DNA from: Nocardia sp. CC227C
GTDB lineage: Bacteria > Actinomycetota > Actinomycetes > Mycobacteriales > Mycobacteriaceae
Reading direction: 5' to 3'
DNA: 64,000 nt
NCBI RefSeq assembly: GCF_030767025.1
Contig: NZ_JASITE010000005.1
Coordinates: 310,001-374,000 of the forward strand
Part shown: positions 18,268 through 27,368 of the stretch, one piece after another
How the letters are laid out: the number at the start of each line of letters is the position of its first letter
How positions within the stretch are numbered: position 1 is the first letter of the stretch
Made by a program: the position numbers and the translations under genes
The notes under the pieces: model-generated
What the model saw: the letters and a program-made list of their open reading frames with translations, nothing else
The model's database searches: none
What the model was told of the DNA's origin: nothing

Positions 18268-18921
18268 GTGGACGTACAAGTCATCCCAGGTCGGTTGATC
18301 GAGGTACCGACCCCGGACGCAATCGGCATGGACCGCCGGGCGTTCGGCGAATTCATCGGTCCCCAAGGCGAGCTCGCGTCGTACGCCTTCGGATGGACGA
18401 CCGGCTCCGACCCTCACGTCGGCCGGTTCACCATCGGTATCGGGGCTGGGAACGCCGGTGGCGGCACATTCCACGCCGTCGTATTCGATCGCGACGGCTC
18501 ATACGCGTTCTCACTCGTGGACGACCCATTCGAGCAGGTGCCGCAGGGCGGCCCTGACTTCACCGCGGACCAGGCCCGCGCACACCAGGATCTCCCATTC
18601 ATCTGGTGGGTGGTCGACCGCGTAATGGAACGCGACACCCGCACCTGGTGGATGCGCCACTGGCTGTTCGGAACCCAATGCATCCAGACAATCGAGGTCT
18701 TCGAAAAGCAGGAACCCATCCTCTCGGTCAGCCACCACGATGACGGGATCTGGCAATTGATCGGCCCCACCGACGCCCGCGACCAGGGCCGAATCGGCCA
18801 CCTCCACCACGCCATAGACGAAGACCCCGCCCTCATCGACGTTCTGGATCTGGAAAAGGGCTTCCGCAGCACCCGCCCCGCCCCCGGCAGCCCCTGGACG
18901 CCGCCCCACCGCACCGCGTGA
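18268..18921 (+). CDS. Hypothetical cytoplasmic protein
   Basis: 217 residues from GTG 18268. No signal peptide or membrane segment. The sequence is compact and looks well conserved: FTIGIGAGNAGGGTFHAVVF, GSYAFSLVDDPFEQVP, LPFIWWVVDRVMERD, WWMRHWLFGTQCIQT, HHDDGIWQLIGPTDA, GRIGHLHHAIDEDP. Tryptophan- and histidine-rich, with no catalytic signature I know. I do not recognise the family. It is intact in the middle of broken genes, so it may be cargo of the accessory region. No ribosome site is obvious (only AGCTAAGG 19 bases upstream). Confidence 0.6.
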   Translation: MDVQVIPGRLIEVPTPDAIGMDRRAFGEFIGPQGELASYAFGWTTGSDPHVGRFTIGIGAGNAGGGTFHAVVFDRDGSYAFSLVDDPFEQVPQGGPDFTADQARAHQDLPFIWWVVDRVMERDTRTWWMRHWLFGTQCIQTIEVFEKQEPILSVSHHDDGIWQLIGPTDARDQGRIGHLHHAIDEDPALIDVLDLEKGFRSTRPAPGSPWTPPHRTA

Positions 18922-19287
18922 CCCGGAATCGATTGCCGACTGCGCGACCGCATCGAAGCGAGGTCGGACCTCACCGCGCCGACCGGCAGTCGTCGTACTA
19001 TTCGCGCGGAACAAGGGATTCCGGACAGCTCCTCACGACGCAGCGGCACCGGGTTCGGCTTCAACCTGACTGCGAAGGCGCTGGCTCAAGGCCGATGATC
19101 ACTCGGGTTCCTGGCGAAGATGCTTCAGTTCCCGTGAACCCGAGCACTTCTCGGGTTCACGAAAGATCAGGACGTCTTCGTGTGCGAGGAAGTAGGTCGG
19201 TAGGCCCGCGCGGCGTTGCTCTACACCGGCGAATCCGACCGTTCGGCGCGGCGACGCTGCCGTGCGGATGCGACCGGTTGCGCACTC
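18922..19287. other. Intergenic DNA between hypothetical gene and MFS fragment
   Basis: About 366 bases without a supported gene. It holds one perfect hairpin (listed separately). Confidence 0.4.
19134..19160. terminator. Perfect 11-bp hairpin, possible terminator
   Basis: GTGAACCCGAG pairs with CTCGGGTTCAC around the loop CACTT, between a forward gene and a reverse-strand gene fragment. It has no long T run, so its role as a terminator is uncertain. Confidence 0.5.
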
Positions 19288-19920
19288 TCATCGGGAGAAG
19301 GTTCGAGCGCTGGGAATCAGGGCTGCCGCCGCGGGTGCGGCGAAACAGATTGCGGCGCAGGCACTCAGTACCACGGTCGCACCGAAGGTTTCGAGGGCCG
19401 GGGCGATGAGCGCGAGACCGACGGGGGCCAGTCCGTAGGACAGCAGGAAGTCCAGGGATGACACGCGGGCCAGTTTGCCGGGTTCGACTTCGCGTTGCGT
19501 CGCCGTGAACCACGGCACGTTGAACAGCTCGATACCTACGCCGGCCACGGTGTAGGCCAGGAAGATGATCGCCGGGTGCACGGGCAGCAGCAGGCTCAGG
19601 GGGGCGAACCCGTAGCAGGCCAGCCCGGCAAGCGCGGCCCATCCCGGTGAGCGCGGCCGCCACCGGGCGACGACCACGGCTCCCAGGATGGCGCCGATGA
19701 CGTAGGCGGTCGTCGCTCCCGCCAGCACGGCCTCCGTACCGTATCGGTCTCGGCTGACCAGGGGGAGCACGACACCGGTCGCGGAGTAGCCGGTCGCGAT
19801 GACCGCGGTGAGCGCCCCCAGCCCGGCCAGGAACCACGGGTGTCTGCGGGCTTCGTGGACACCTTCGAGGAATTCGGCGCGGAATCCGAGATGTTCTCGT
19901 CTGTCCGCCATCATCGCGGC
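19288..19920 (-). pseudogene. MFS transporter, C-terminal half only
   Basis: About 210 residues with six membrane segments (for example [78 protein letters not shown]). This is the second six-helix bundle of a DHA1-like exporter of around 410 residues, preceded by the central cytoplasmic loop ([16 protein letters not shown]). The first half is missing: at about 19920 the sequence changes abruptly into a FecCD permease fragment on the opposite strand. Confidence 0.7.
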
Positions 19921-20165
19921 GCGCATCGGCACCGCCGGTGTCGGTTACGGCGACATCGTGCGGGTGATCGGCGCCCGTCTCGGGCTCGACGTGCAGCCGC
20001 TGTCCCGGTTGCGCGATTCGCTCATCTGGGATCTGCGGCTGCCCAGGGTACTGCTGGCCGGTGTGGTCGGGGCGCTCCTGGCTGTCTGCGGCGCGGTATT
20101 GCAGGCGGTGACCCGCAATGCGCTGGCCGAGCCGTACCTGCTCGGCATGTCGCACGGTGCGAGGC
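19921..20165 (+). pseudogene. FecCD/BtuC-type siderophore ABC permease fragment
   Basis: About 80 residues read [40 protein letters not shown] and [20 protein letters not shown], the N-terminal part of iron-siderophore permeases (the LRLPR-x-L-x-A and AVTRNPLA-P-x-xLG signature). Both ends are missing: the first helix is cut at the junction with the MFS fragment and the sequence stops matching after LLGMSHGA. No start codon belongs to it. Confidence 0.7.
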
Positions 20166-20167
20166 TG

Positions 20168-20438
20168 CCCACTGAGCCGATTGGGCCATCTCGCCGATGA
20201 TCCCGTCGGCGGCTTTCCGAGGCGACCAGTCCGGGTCGTTGCCTCCGAGTTCCAGGAGACCGGTAAAGAATTCCCGCATGTCCTGACATGCCTTCTTCCG
20301 AAGGAGTTCGGGGTGACCCGCGAGTTCCGGAACGAGATGCGTACCCTCAGGTGCCGTCGTTTCAGAGCTGGCGATGGTGGTCGTCCTTTGGGTCGTTCCC
20401 GGAGCCGTCGACGGTACGTGAATCACGCTGGGCTGCAC
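20168..20438 (-). pseudogene. Unrecognised reverse-strand gene fragment
   Basis: A frame from GTG 20438 gives VQPSVIHVPSTAPGTTQRTT and, in its middle, HPELLRKKACQDMREFFTGL followed by [20 protein letters not shown]. It looks protein-like until about 20168, where it runs into the antisense of the FecCD fragment. It is divergent from the GIY-YIG gene. No family recognised and no ribosome site seen, so it may be a truncated gene or chance. Confidence 0.25.
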
Positions 20439-20473
20439 CGTAACTGTCGGTTCCGTTTCGTATTCTCAATGTC

Positions 20474-22072
20474 GTGAATCGATCGTCCGTCGCCGTGGCC
20501 GAGGCTTGGGCCGACTTTCGGAAGTTCCTGCCCGCAATCGAACTCGCCGGGGCTCGGACAGTGTCGCTACCGGACGGGCGATCCGTGATCAGCGGCTGGT
20601 ATCTGTTGCGGTTCCACGACGACAGCTACTATGTGGGCGAATCCGTGGACCTGAGTCGGCGGATCGCCCAGCATGTGGCGAGGTGGGGTGACGTCGTCAC
20701 CGCGCGGCTGCTGCCGCTGGTGGCGTCCAAGCACGAGCTGAAGCGGCACGAGCGGATCCTCACCCGCGAACTGGAAGCGCTGGGTGTGCCGCTGCGCAAT
20801 GTGATCAACGCGGACATCACCACCGGGCGTGACGCGCTCGACGACCTGCTGTCGACGGTCGAGCAGGATCGATGGCTGGCCGATCCACGCACCTACAATG
20901 CCGCCGACACCACACCGCTGAAGCCCATGACGGCCCAGGAGATCCGCTACTCGAACCAAGCGCACCGCTACCACACCAAACCGGATGCCGCCGAAGTGAC
21001 CGCACTGCTGCGCACCTTCGTGGAATCGTCTGTTCCGGCACCGCGGGCAACGGAGTTCCAATACTGGTCGGTCAGCACCGGAACCTACGGGGGAAAGCGC
21101 CGACTCTGCGTGAGCGTCGGCACGATGGAGGTATTCGTCGTCCGTGACGACCTGACGGGATTCCTCAACGTCCGTCGCAGCCTGCTGGTCCCCACCGGCG
21201 AGGCCGAGCGGGCATTCGGGCGTCGACATCCGCGAGCGCGGCTGCAGCACAGCGACTACGACGACGCGGACGGCGACGTCATCTCCATCCACTGTCCGAA
21301 CCTCGATACCCTGCAGGGCATACTGGACGACCCCGAGGTCACCGCCGCAGCAGCCCGTTTGACTCTCGACGTGATGCGTAAACATTGCTGCACCTACACC
21401 CGTAACCACTGCCCGCAGGTAGTTGCCGCGGTCTACCCCGAGCATCGGCGGCAAACCCCGTCCCACTACGACATAGAACGCGCGCCCGTCGAACCGTCGC
21501 AGCCCACCCCAATGCCCCCCGACACGACAACCAGCGGGGACAGCGGGTCGACCGACGATCTGCTGACCGCGCCCGAACCCGACGATCTCGGCGACATCGT
21601 CTGCTACTGGCTGGTTATGCCAGGCTCCAAGAAGTCCGGCCGAAACCAGTTACGGGACTTCCTCGCTAGAGGCGAGTGGCGGATGGCGCCTCATCCTCGC
21701 TTCGAGGCCAAGGTGGCCGACATGCTTCCGGGTGAACGCATCGCGGTGCGGACCCGCCGCAATACCGGCGGCGACGAGATTCCGTTCGATCGGCGCGGAA
21801 ACCTCGTTTCGGTCATGGACTTTCACCTGACCGGCACGATCACCGCCAACCCGGGTGACGGCTGTTCGGTCGAAGTCGCCTGGGACCCTGCTCCGCCCCG
21901 GCCGCGGTCGTACTTCCTGTACACCAACCAGGACGCGGTATGGACACTCGCTCGTGGGCTTCATCCGATCTGGGATGACGTGATCGGCTTCGTGTTCGAC
22001 GGCAAACCACAGCAGAACATCGACGCTCTCCGGAATCATCGATTTTGGGCCGACCGTTTCGGCGACCGGTGA
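20474..22072 (+). CDS. GIY-YIG nuclease fused to EVE-like (McrB-N-type) domain
   Basis: 532 residues from GTG 20474; no clear ribosome site, possibly leaderless. Residues 41-110 form a GIY-YIG domain: GWY at 41-43, YYVGES at 52-57, arginines in SRRIAQH at 62-63, acidic helix HERILTRELEALG and the conserved asparagine in LRNVIN. A middle domain (about 160-320) is unassigned but well formed (RLCVSVGTMEVFVVRDD). After a Pro/Thr/Ser linker, residues about 375-530 (CYWLVMPG, FLARGEWRM, MLPGERIAVRT, PFDRRGNLVSVMDFH, GTITANPGDG, VEVAWDP, WDDVIGFVFDGKPQ) resemble the EVE-like specificity domain at the N-terminus of McrB-type modification-dependent ATPases. A nuclease plus a modified-base reader suggests restriction of modified DNA. 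The domain calls are from memory. Confidence 0.7.
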   Translation: MNRSSVAVAEAWADFRKFLPAIELAGARTVSLPDGRSVISGWYLLRFHDDSYYVGESVDLSRRIAQHVARWGDVVTARLLPLVASKHELKRHERILTRELEALGVPLRNVINADITTGRDALDDLLSTVEQDRWLADPRTYNAADTTPLKPMTAQEIRYSNQAHRYHTKPDAAEVTALLRTFVESSVPAPRATEFQYWSVSTGTYGGKRRLCVSVGTMEVFVVRDDLTGFLNVRRSLLVPTGEAERAFGRRHPRARLQHSDYDDADGDVISIHCPNLDTLQGILDDPEVTAAAARLTLDVMRKHCCTYTRNHCPQVVAAVYPEHRRQTPSHYDIERAPVEPSQPTPMPPDTTTSGDSGSTDDLLTAPEPDDLGDIVCYWLVMPGSKKSGRNQLRDFLARGEWRMAPHPRFEAKVADMLPGERIAVRTRRNTGGDEIPFDRRGNLVSVMDFHLTGTITANPGDGCSVEVAWDPAPPRPRSYFLYTNQDAVWTLARGLHPIWDDVIGFVFDGKPQQNIDALRNHRFWADRFGDR

Positions 22073-22223
22073 AGCTACCCGAAGCGGTCAGTGGTCTCGG
22101 CACGGTCGTCCGGTCGGCGGTCGATGGATACCGGACAGAGCCGTACGCCGAGCTCAGAGTGTGTCGCTCGGATAGGGCGCTGTGTGCCGCAACGGAAGAC
22201 GTACAGCGGTGTCGTGCCGCCCG

Positions 22224-22297
22224 GTGCCGAGATGACAATGGGATCGGAGCACTTCCTCCTGGGTGAGGTCCAAGGCATACCGGTACGCCCGCACCGT
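22224..22297 (-). mobile_element. Possible TnpB N-terminal remnant
   Basis: The reverse strand reads VRAYRYALDLTQEEVLRSHC, followed by HLG, very like the N-terminus of actinobacterial IS607/IS605-type TnpB proteins (AYRFALDPT-x-x-Q-x-x-x-LRSHCG). Nothing further of TnpB follows in any frame. It is a scrap of about 24 codons in the otherwise non-coding stretch 22073-22467. Confidence 0.4.
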
Positions 22298-22467
22298 CCA
22301 GCCGCGCACAATATGCGCTCACAGTCACCGCTGGACGCTCGCATTCGATCACACAGTCTCCAACAGTTCGCGCCCCACGATCTCGTCCGCGCTGGAACCA
22401 GCAGCGGTCGCACTCCGACTATTGATGCGCGAAGGTGTCGAGCATGGTGTGGCGGGAAGGGAGAGCG

Positions 22468-23676
22468 GTGGAGCGAACGCGTCCGCGGGGCGATGGGACG
22501 GTGGCGGCGACGGGTGTGCTGACCGCGGCCATGGGTTTCTCGATGCTGCAACTGTTCCTGATCGGGGCGCTGGGGCCGCTGATCGTGCCGGAATTGGGGT
22601 TGTCGGCGGTGCAGCTCGGGCTGACGACGACGGTCGGATTCGGATTGGCGGCGCTGCTGTCGCCGCTGGCCGGACGGGCGGTGGACGCGCTCGGTCCGCG
22701 CCGCTGCCTGGTGGCCCTGCTGCTGCTCGCCGGGGGTGCGCTGGGCCTGATCGCCGTCGCACCGGGTTACGGGGTGCTGCTGCTGGCGGTCGGAATCGGC
22801 GGGGTGCCACAGGCATTGGCGAATCCGGCGACGAACAAGGCCATTCTGGCGACGATTCCGGTCGCGCGCCGGGCGACGGTCACCGGGGCCAAGCAGTCCG
22901 GGGTACAGCTGGGCGCCATCGCCGCCGGGTTGCCCTTGACGCTGCTGGCCGGTGTCACGGATTGGCGCACGGCCGCCGGTGCTGCCGCCGGTGTCGCGGT
23001 GCTGGGCGCGTTGTGGGCCTGGCGCGTGCTGCCCGCCGATCCGGGCGACCGTCGAGACGGGGCCGGAATAGGCGGTGACCGACACGAACCCGCGGGCAGC
23101 CCGGTCGTGCGCTGGCTGGCGGTGTACTCGTTCCTCCTGGGAGCGGGCCTCGCATCGGTCAATACGTATCTGGCGCTGTTCGGTGAGCAGCGGCTCGGAT
23201 TGAGCACCACCGTGGCAGGCGTTTCGGTGGCGATGCTCGGGCTGGCGGGCATCGTGGGCCGTATCGGGTGGGCGCGGGCGGCGGGGCGACCCGGAATGGC
23301 CGTGGTCCTGCCCGCCGGGCTCGCACTCGGATCCGCCTGCGCGGCAACATTGCTGGCGGCGGCGCTGTGGGCGACGCCGCTGATATGGGCGGCGGTGTTC
23401 GGTATCGGCTTCTTCGGCATGGCCGGGAACGCGGTCTCGATGGTGCTGGTCATCCAGCGTGCCGCACCGGGACGAGCCGGACGTGACTCGGCGCTGGTAG
23501 CGGCGGGATTCTTCGCCGGATTCGCGGTCGGCCCACCGGTTTTCGGTGCGCTGCTGTCCGGGAACGGCTACGGCGTGGGCTGGTTCCTCGTGGCCGGATC
23601 GTTCGCCGCGGCCGCTGCCGTCGCCGGGGCATGGGCACGACGCGACCGGCGAACACCGGATCGGTTGCGGGCATGA
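22468..23676 (+). CDS. MFS transporter
   Basis: 402 residues, about twelve membrane segments. I start at GTG 22468 because AAGGGAG lies 5 bases upstream; ATG 22444 and GTG 22435 are in frame but lack a ribosome site. The motif-A-like loop between helices 2 and 3 reads LAGRAVDALGPRR. Helix 4-5 region: GIGGVPQALANPATNKAI, AKQSGVQLGAIAAGLPL, typical of small MFS exporters in the cyanate/sugar-like group. Substrate unknown. It lies alone, and its stop is followed by GAGTGAGCGCAGCGAGCGAA, a GC-rich repeat motif common at gene ends in Nocardia. Confidence 0.85.
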   Translation: MERTRPRGDGTVAATGVLTAAMGFSMLQLFLIGALGPLIVPELGLSAVQLGLTTTVGFGLAALLSPLAGRAVDALGPRRCLVALLLLAGGALGLIAVAPGYGVLLLAVGIGGVPQALANPATNKAILATIPVARRATVTGAKQSGVQLGAIAAGLPLTLLAGVTDWRTAAGAAAGVAVLGALWAWRVLPADPGDRRDGAGIGGDRHEPAGSPVVRWLAVYSFLLGAGLASVNTYLALFGEQRLGLSTTVAGVSVAMLGLAGIVGRIGWARAAGRPGMAVVLPAGLALGSACAATLLAAALWATPLIWAAVFGIGFFGMAGNAVSMVLVIQRAAPGRAGRDSALVAAGFFAGFAVGPPVFGALLSGNGYGVGWFLVAGSFAAAAAVAGAWARRDRRTPDRLRA

Positions 23677-23746
23677 GTGAGCGCAGCGAGCGAACACCGG
23701 GCACAGCCGCGAGTGCGCCGGAGGCGAACGTCGGCGAGGTGCGGGG

Positions 23747-24052
23747 CTAGAGCGGATCCGGGCGAGCACCCGGTGTCGACGACGGAGCGGTCACCGTCGC
23801 ACTGGACGCCGCGTTGGAGTGCGCCGCACGCACGCACGCCGACGTCCCCGCAATAGCGAGAATCCCCCGCTGCCGATCGGCCAACGCCCACGCCACCGCC
23901 CCGGTAGCGGCAAATGCCAAGACCAGAGCCGAAAACGACACCCCATGCGCCGATGTCGCCGCATGCCCACCAGCCGACAGCAGAACCCCGACCGCAGCGA
24001 ACACACAGGCACGCAACACCCGCGTATCGGCGGAAACGGACGAACTATTCAT
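23747..24052 (-). CDS. Small membrane protein
   Basis: 101 residues from ATG 24052. Three hydrophobic stretches (VLRACVFAAVGVLLSAGGHA, SALVLAFAATGAVAWALA, GILAIAGTSACVRAA) and a short Ser/Thr/Pro tail. No family recognised; the ribosome site is weak, so the start is uncertain. It is convergent with the MFS gene and divergent from the cupin gene. Confidence 0.5.
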   Translation of the reverse strand: MNSSSVSADTRVLRACVFAAVGVLLSAGGHAATSAHGVSFSALVLAFAATGAVAWALADRQRGILAIAGTSACVRAAHSNAASSATVTAPSSTPGARPDPL

Positions 24053-24322
24053 GGCACCGCCATCATGGCACCCGGCGACCGTCCTGTCCGCAGTGGGCGC
24101 CACCACGGCTTTCCGTTTCGCCGATGATTCCGTCGAACCATCCCCATCAACAATCCGTTGCGGAAACAGCAATCTTCGTTGCTGTCCTCCGTCAACCGCG
24201 GGCACGCTCAGGTCATGAAGCGAGACATCTCGCACGACACCACGGTCACGCACCCGTGTGACCGGCACCGAACCGACGAGCGCACTACTCGACGACCAAC
24301 CACTGCAAGAGGAGCAACTCAG

Positions 24323-24826
24323 ATGAAGAACAACGAGACGACAGCCACCGACGTGCAGCTTCCCACCGTGTGCGCCCCGGGCGAGGGCCTGCGCGTCGCA
24401 TCTGGCGGGATCGTATACCGCTTCCTGGCCACCAGCGCCGAAACCAACGACAAGTACTCCCTTTTCGAAGCCACTCTGCGTCCCGGGGAGGGCTCGCCGT
24501 TCCACGTGCACAGCCGTGAGGAGGAGGCGTTCTTCGTCTTGGACGGCGAGGTCGCCTTCTACACCGAGACCGAACGCATCCCGGCCCGGCCGGGGACGTT
24601 CATCAACGCTTCGATCGGGGTGGTGCGTGGTTTCCGCAACGAAACCGACCGCAATGCACGGATGCTCATCCTGGTGGCGCCCTCCGGACTGGAGGGCATG
24701 TTCCTGGAAGACGGCACCATCCTCACCGATCCGACGCAGGAGGCCCCCCGAGGCGGCACCGAGTGTCCGGTCGTCGCCGGGCAGTACGGGATCGAGGTCA
24801 TGCCCTACGACCTGCCGCCCGTATAG
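24323..24826 (+). CDS. Cupin-domain protein (quercetin 2,3-dioxygenase-like)
   Basis: 167 residues from ATG 24323 after AAGAGGAG. One cupin barrel: motif 1 reads PFHVHSREEEAFFVLDGEVA (His, His, Glu metal ligands), motif 2 RPGTFINASIGVVRGFRNET carries no clear histidine in the usual position, which may weaken metal binding. Followed after 26 bp by an amidase, so the two probably form an operon. The reaction is unknown; a small-molecule oxygenase or isomerase is possible. Confidence 0.8.
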   Translation: MKNNETTATDVQLPTVCAPGEGLRVASGGIVYRFLATSAETNDKYSLFEATLRPGEGSPFHVHSREEEAFFVLDGEVAFYTETERIPARPGTFINASIGVVRGFRNETDRNARMLILVAPSGLEGMFLEDGTILTDPTQEAPRGGTECPVVAGQYGIEVMPYDLPPV

Positions 24827-24852
24827 CGCGGCTCGCACGGAGGTTCGAGAGC

Positions 24853-26325
24853 ATGGAGAAAAATCGCGTCCACACCTTCAGGGACGACGCACTCGCCGAT
24901 CTGGATGCGTGCGGGATCGCGGCGCGCATCGCCTCGGGCGAGGTCTCGGCGCGCGAGGTCGTCGAGGCGGCCATCGCACGGGCACACGACGCAGACCCGA
25001 TTCTGCGTGGCCTCGCCATCGAAGACTTCGATCGAGCATTGTCCGCCAGTGACCATTGTGGCGGTGGGGCCTTCGGTGGCGTGCCGACCGCGATCAAGGA
25101 CAACACCGCCATGGCCGGGCTGCCGACACAGTTCGGCAGCACCGCGTTTCGCGCCGCCCCGGTTTCGGCGAACGGACACTTCGTCGACCAGATGGTACGG
25201 ACCGGAATGATCCCGATCGGGAAGACCCGGCTACCCGAGTTCGCGTTCAACGTCACCTGCGAGTACTCGCGAGACGAACCGGTCCGAAACCCCTGGAACA
25301 CCGACTATTCCGCGGGCGGGTCGTCGGGCGGAGCCGCGGCGTTGGTTGCCTCCGGTGTGGTTCCCATTGCCCACGCCACCGATGCGGGCGGATCCATCCG
25401 TATCCCCGCGGCAGCGTGTGGTCTCGTTGGCCTCAAACCGTCCCGTGGACGCCTGGTGGAAGACATTTCGGAGAAGGCCATGCCGCTCAGAATCGCGGTG
25501 CAGGGCGTTCTCACGCGGTCGGTTCGCGACACGGCACGCATGATGTTCGAGGCCGAGCGCCGCTACCGAAACCCCCGACTGCGCCCCGTGCTCGACGTGG
25601 CCGGTTCCGGTCGCACTCGCTCGAGAATCGGGGTGCTGTCGGCTGCTCCCACCTCGAGCCCGGTCGACTCGGAAACGCGGGAATCCGTCCGGGTCACCGC
25701 TGATCTGCTGGAATCTCTCGGGCACCACGTCACCTCGATAACGGTTCCCGTTCGAGCGGACTTCATGCGGGACTACCTGCTGTACATGGGGTTGCTCATG
25801 ACCTCCATCCGGAGCGCCGCCACCCAGATCGTCGGGTCCAGCCTCGACGAGGCCGAGCTCGAGGCGACCACCACCGGCCTCTGCGATCGGTTCCGGCGCG
25901 CCATCATCCGCACACCGATCGCTCTTCATCGACTTCGACAGGCGCAGAAGCGATTCAGATCGACATTCGACCACGTCGACGTACTGCTCTCGCCCGTGGT
26001 CGCGCACTCGACGCCGGTTCTCGGCCACCTGTCGCCGGATCAGCCGTTCGATTCGTGGTTGGAGCGATTGAGTGCCTTCGACTGTTACGCGCCGCTGAAC
26101 AACATCTCGGGCACCCCTGCCATCACACTCCCGCTCCACCGAACGCGATCGGGTCTGCCGCTGGCATCGCACCTGTCGGCGAACATCGGAGACGAACGCA
26201 CCCTGCTCGAGCTGGCCTTCGAACTCGAGGAGGCAATGCCGTGGGCGCGAATCGACGCCCAGCCACAGCCGATTCCGACTCCCGACCGGATCGGGAGTGT
26301 CGCTGCCGAGCGCGATGCCCCGTAA
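24853..26325 (+). CDS. Amidase (amidase-signature family)
   Basis: 490 residues from ATG 24853, with CGGAGG upstream. The Ser-cisSer-Lys machinery is intact: lysine in GVPTAIKDN, the glycine/serine stretch SAGGSSGGAAALVASG, and nucleophile serine in ATDAGGSIRIPAAACGL. Enzymes of this family hydrolyse amides, including indoleacetamide, nicotinamide and 6-aminohexanoate dimer. The substrate here cannot be read from sequence. It sits between a cupin gene and a convergent LysR regulator. Confidence 0.9.
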   Translation: MEKNRVHTFRDDALADLDACGIAARIASGEVSAREVVEAAIARAHDADPILRGLAIEDFDRALSASDHCGGGAFGGVPTAIKDNTAMAGLPTQFGSTAFRAAPVSANGHFVDQMVRTGMIPIGKTRLPEFAFNVTCEYSRDEPVRNPWNTDYSAGGSSGGAAALVASGVVPIAHATDAGGSIRIPAAACGLVGLKPSRGRLVEDISEKAMPLRIAVQGVLTRSVRDTARMMFEAERRYRNPRLRPVLDVAGSGRTRSRIGVLSAAPTSSPVDSETRESVRVTADLLESLGHHVTSITVPVRADFMRDYLLYMGLLMTSIRSAATQIVGSSLDEAELEATTTGLCDRFRRAIIRTPIALHRLRQAQKRFRSTFDHVDVLLSPVVAHSTPVLGHLSPDQPFDSWLERLSAFDCYAPLNNISGTPAITLPLHRTRSGLPLASHLSANIGDERTLLELAFELEEAMPWARIDAQPQPIPTPDRIGSVAAERDAP

Positions 26326-26395
26326 TCGCCTCGGAGTTCCCTGAAAGAAGGCTGTGCCGTGAATCGTTGCGGCAGTGCGCGACTCCGATCCGGCG

Positions 26396-27349
26396 TCACG
26401 GCGAACGCGCTTCGATGCGCAAAGCTGTGTTCGCTGGTTCCAGGGTGATCGGGGCGGCGGCGTGCGTGCGGTGTTCCAGACAGGCGCTGACGAAGTCGTC
26501 GACGACCGGGTTGCCGGCCGCCCGGTGGCTGACGACCGCGATCTGGGTGGGGCGGAGGCCGTCGACCGGGCGGTACACCACACCGGGATGCCGGTAGACG
26601 ATCGCGGCGACCGCCGGGACGATACCCACGCCGTATTCGCCGGCGACCGCGACCAGAAACTCCTCCGGATTGTGGGCGACGGCGGCGATGTGTACCGGAT
26701 GCCCTTCGCGGGCGTCGACCGCGAGCCAGTGATCGCGCCAGGAATCCGGGGCGGCGGGCATCGCGACCACCGGCTCGTCCCACAGGTCCGAGAACGCAAT
26801 TCGCTCGACCGCCGCCAGCCGGTGCGATGCCGGGAGTGCGACGCACTTGTCCTCACTGCGGATCACCTCGACCCGGTACCGGCCCTGGCCGGGGAACGGC
26901 ACCCGCAGCAAACAGGCGTCGTTGCGACCGGCGGCCAGCTCCGCGGTGGGATCGGAGAGTTCGACCTGGTGCATCCGCACCCGCCAGCCCGGTCGGCGTC
27001 GGCCGAACGACGCGAGAATGTGTTCGGTGCTGTCGTCGACGGTCGTGCTGGCCATGAAACCCACTCGCAGCACTCCGGAATCGCCCCTCGCGGTCCGGCT
27101 GGCACCCTCGATGGCGCGCACGACTTGGCCGTAGGCCGGGCGTAGTTCACTGGCCAACTGCCTGCCCAGAGGCGTGAGGGCGATCCTGCGCGGATTGGAT
27201 CGGTCGACGAGACGGCCGCCGATCCGCCGTTCCTGATTCTTGACCGACTGGCTGATCCGCGCCTGTGACAGGTGCAGACGCTGCGCGGTCCGGCCGAAAT
27301 GCAGCTCATCGGCCAGGGTGAGCAGAATTTCGATATCCCTGAGATCCAT
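26396..27349 (-). CDS. LysR-family transcriptional regulator
   Basis: 317 residues. Helix-turn-helix at residues 15-60 (HFGRTAQRLHLSQARISQSV, NQERRIGGRLVDR) and an effector-binding domain from about 90 (GVLRVGFMASTTVDDS). It is convergent with the amidase gene and divergent from a small secreted protein gene. A CTTATC-N7-GATAAG palindrome lies 20 bp upstream of its start. It could control the cupin-amidase pair or itself; the sequence shows only the probable autoregulatory site. Confidence 0.9.
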   Translation of the reverse strand: MDLRDIEILLTLADELHFGRTAQRLHLSQARISQSVKNQERRIGGRLVDRSNPRRIALTPLGRQLASELRPAYGQVVRAIEGASRTARGDSGVLRVGFMASTTVDDSTEHILASFGRRRPGWRVRMHQVELSDPTAELAAGRNDACLLRVPFPGQGRYRVEVIRSEDKCVALPASHRLAAVERIAFSDLWDEPVVAMPAAPDSWRDHWLAVDAREGHPVHIAAVAHNPEEFLVAVAGEYGVGIVPAVAAIVYRHPGVVYRPVDGLRPTQIAVVSHRAAGNPVVDDFVSACLEHRTHAAAPITLEPANTALRIEARSP

Positions 27350-27368
27350 ACGTCCGTCCAGTCCGATC

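Noticed and set aside
23679..23745. GAGTGAGCGCAGCGAGCGAA element after the MFS gene
   Set aside because: A GC-rich motif commonly seen at nocardial gene ends; a single copy here gives no reason for a separate call.
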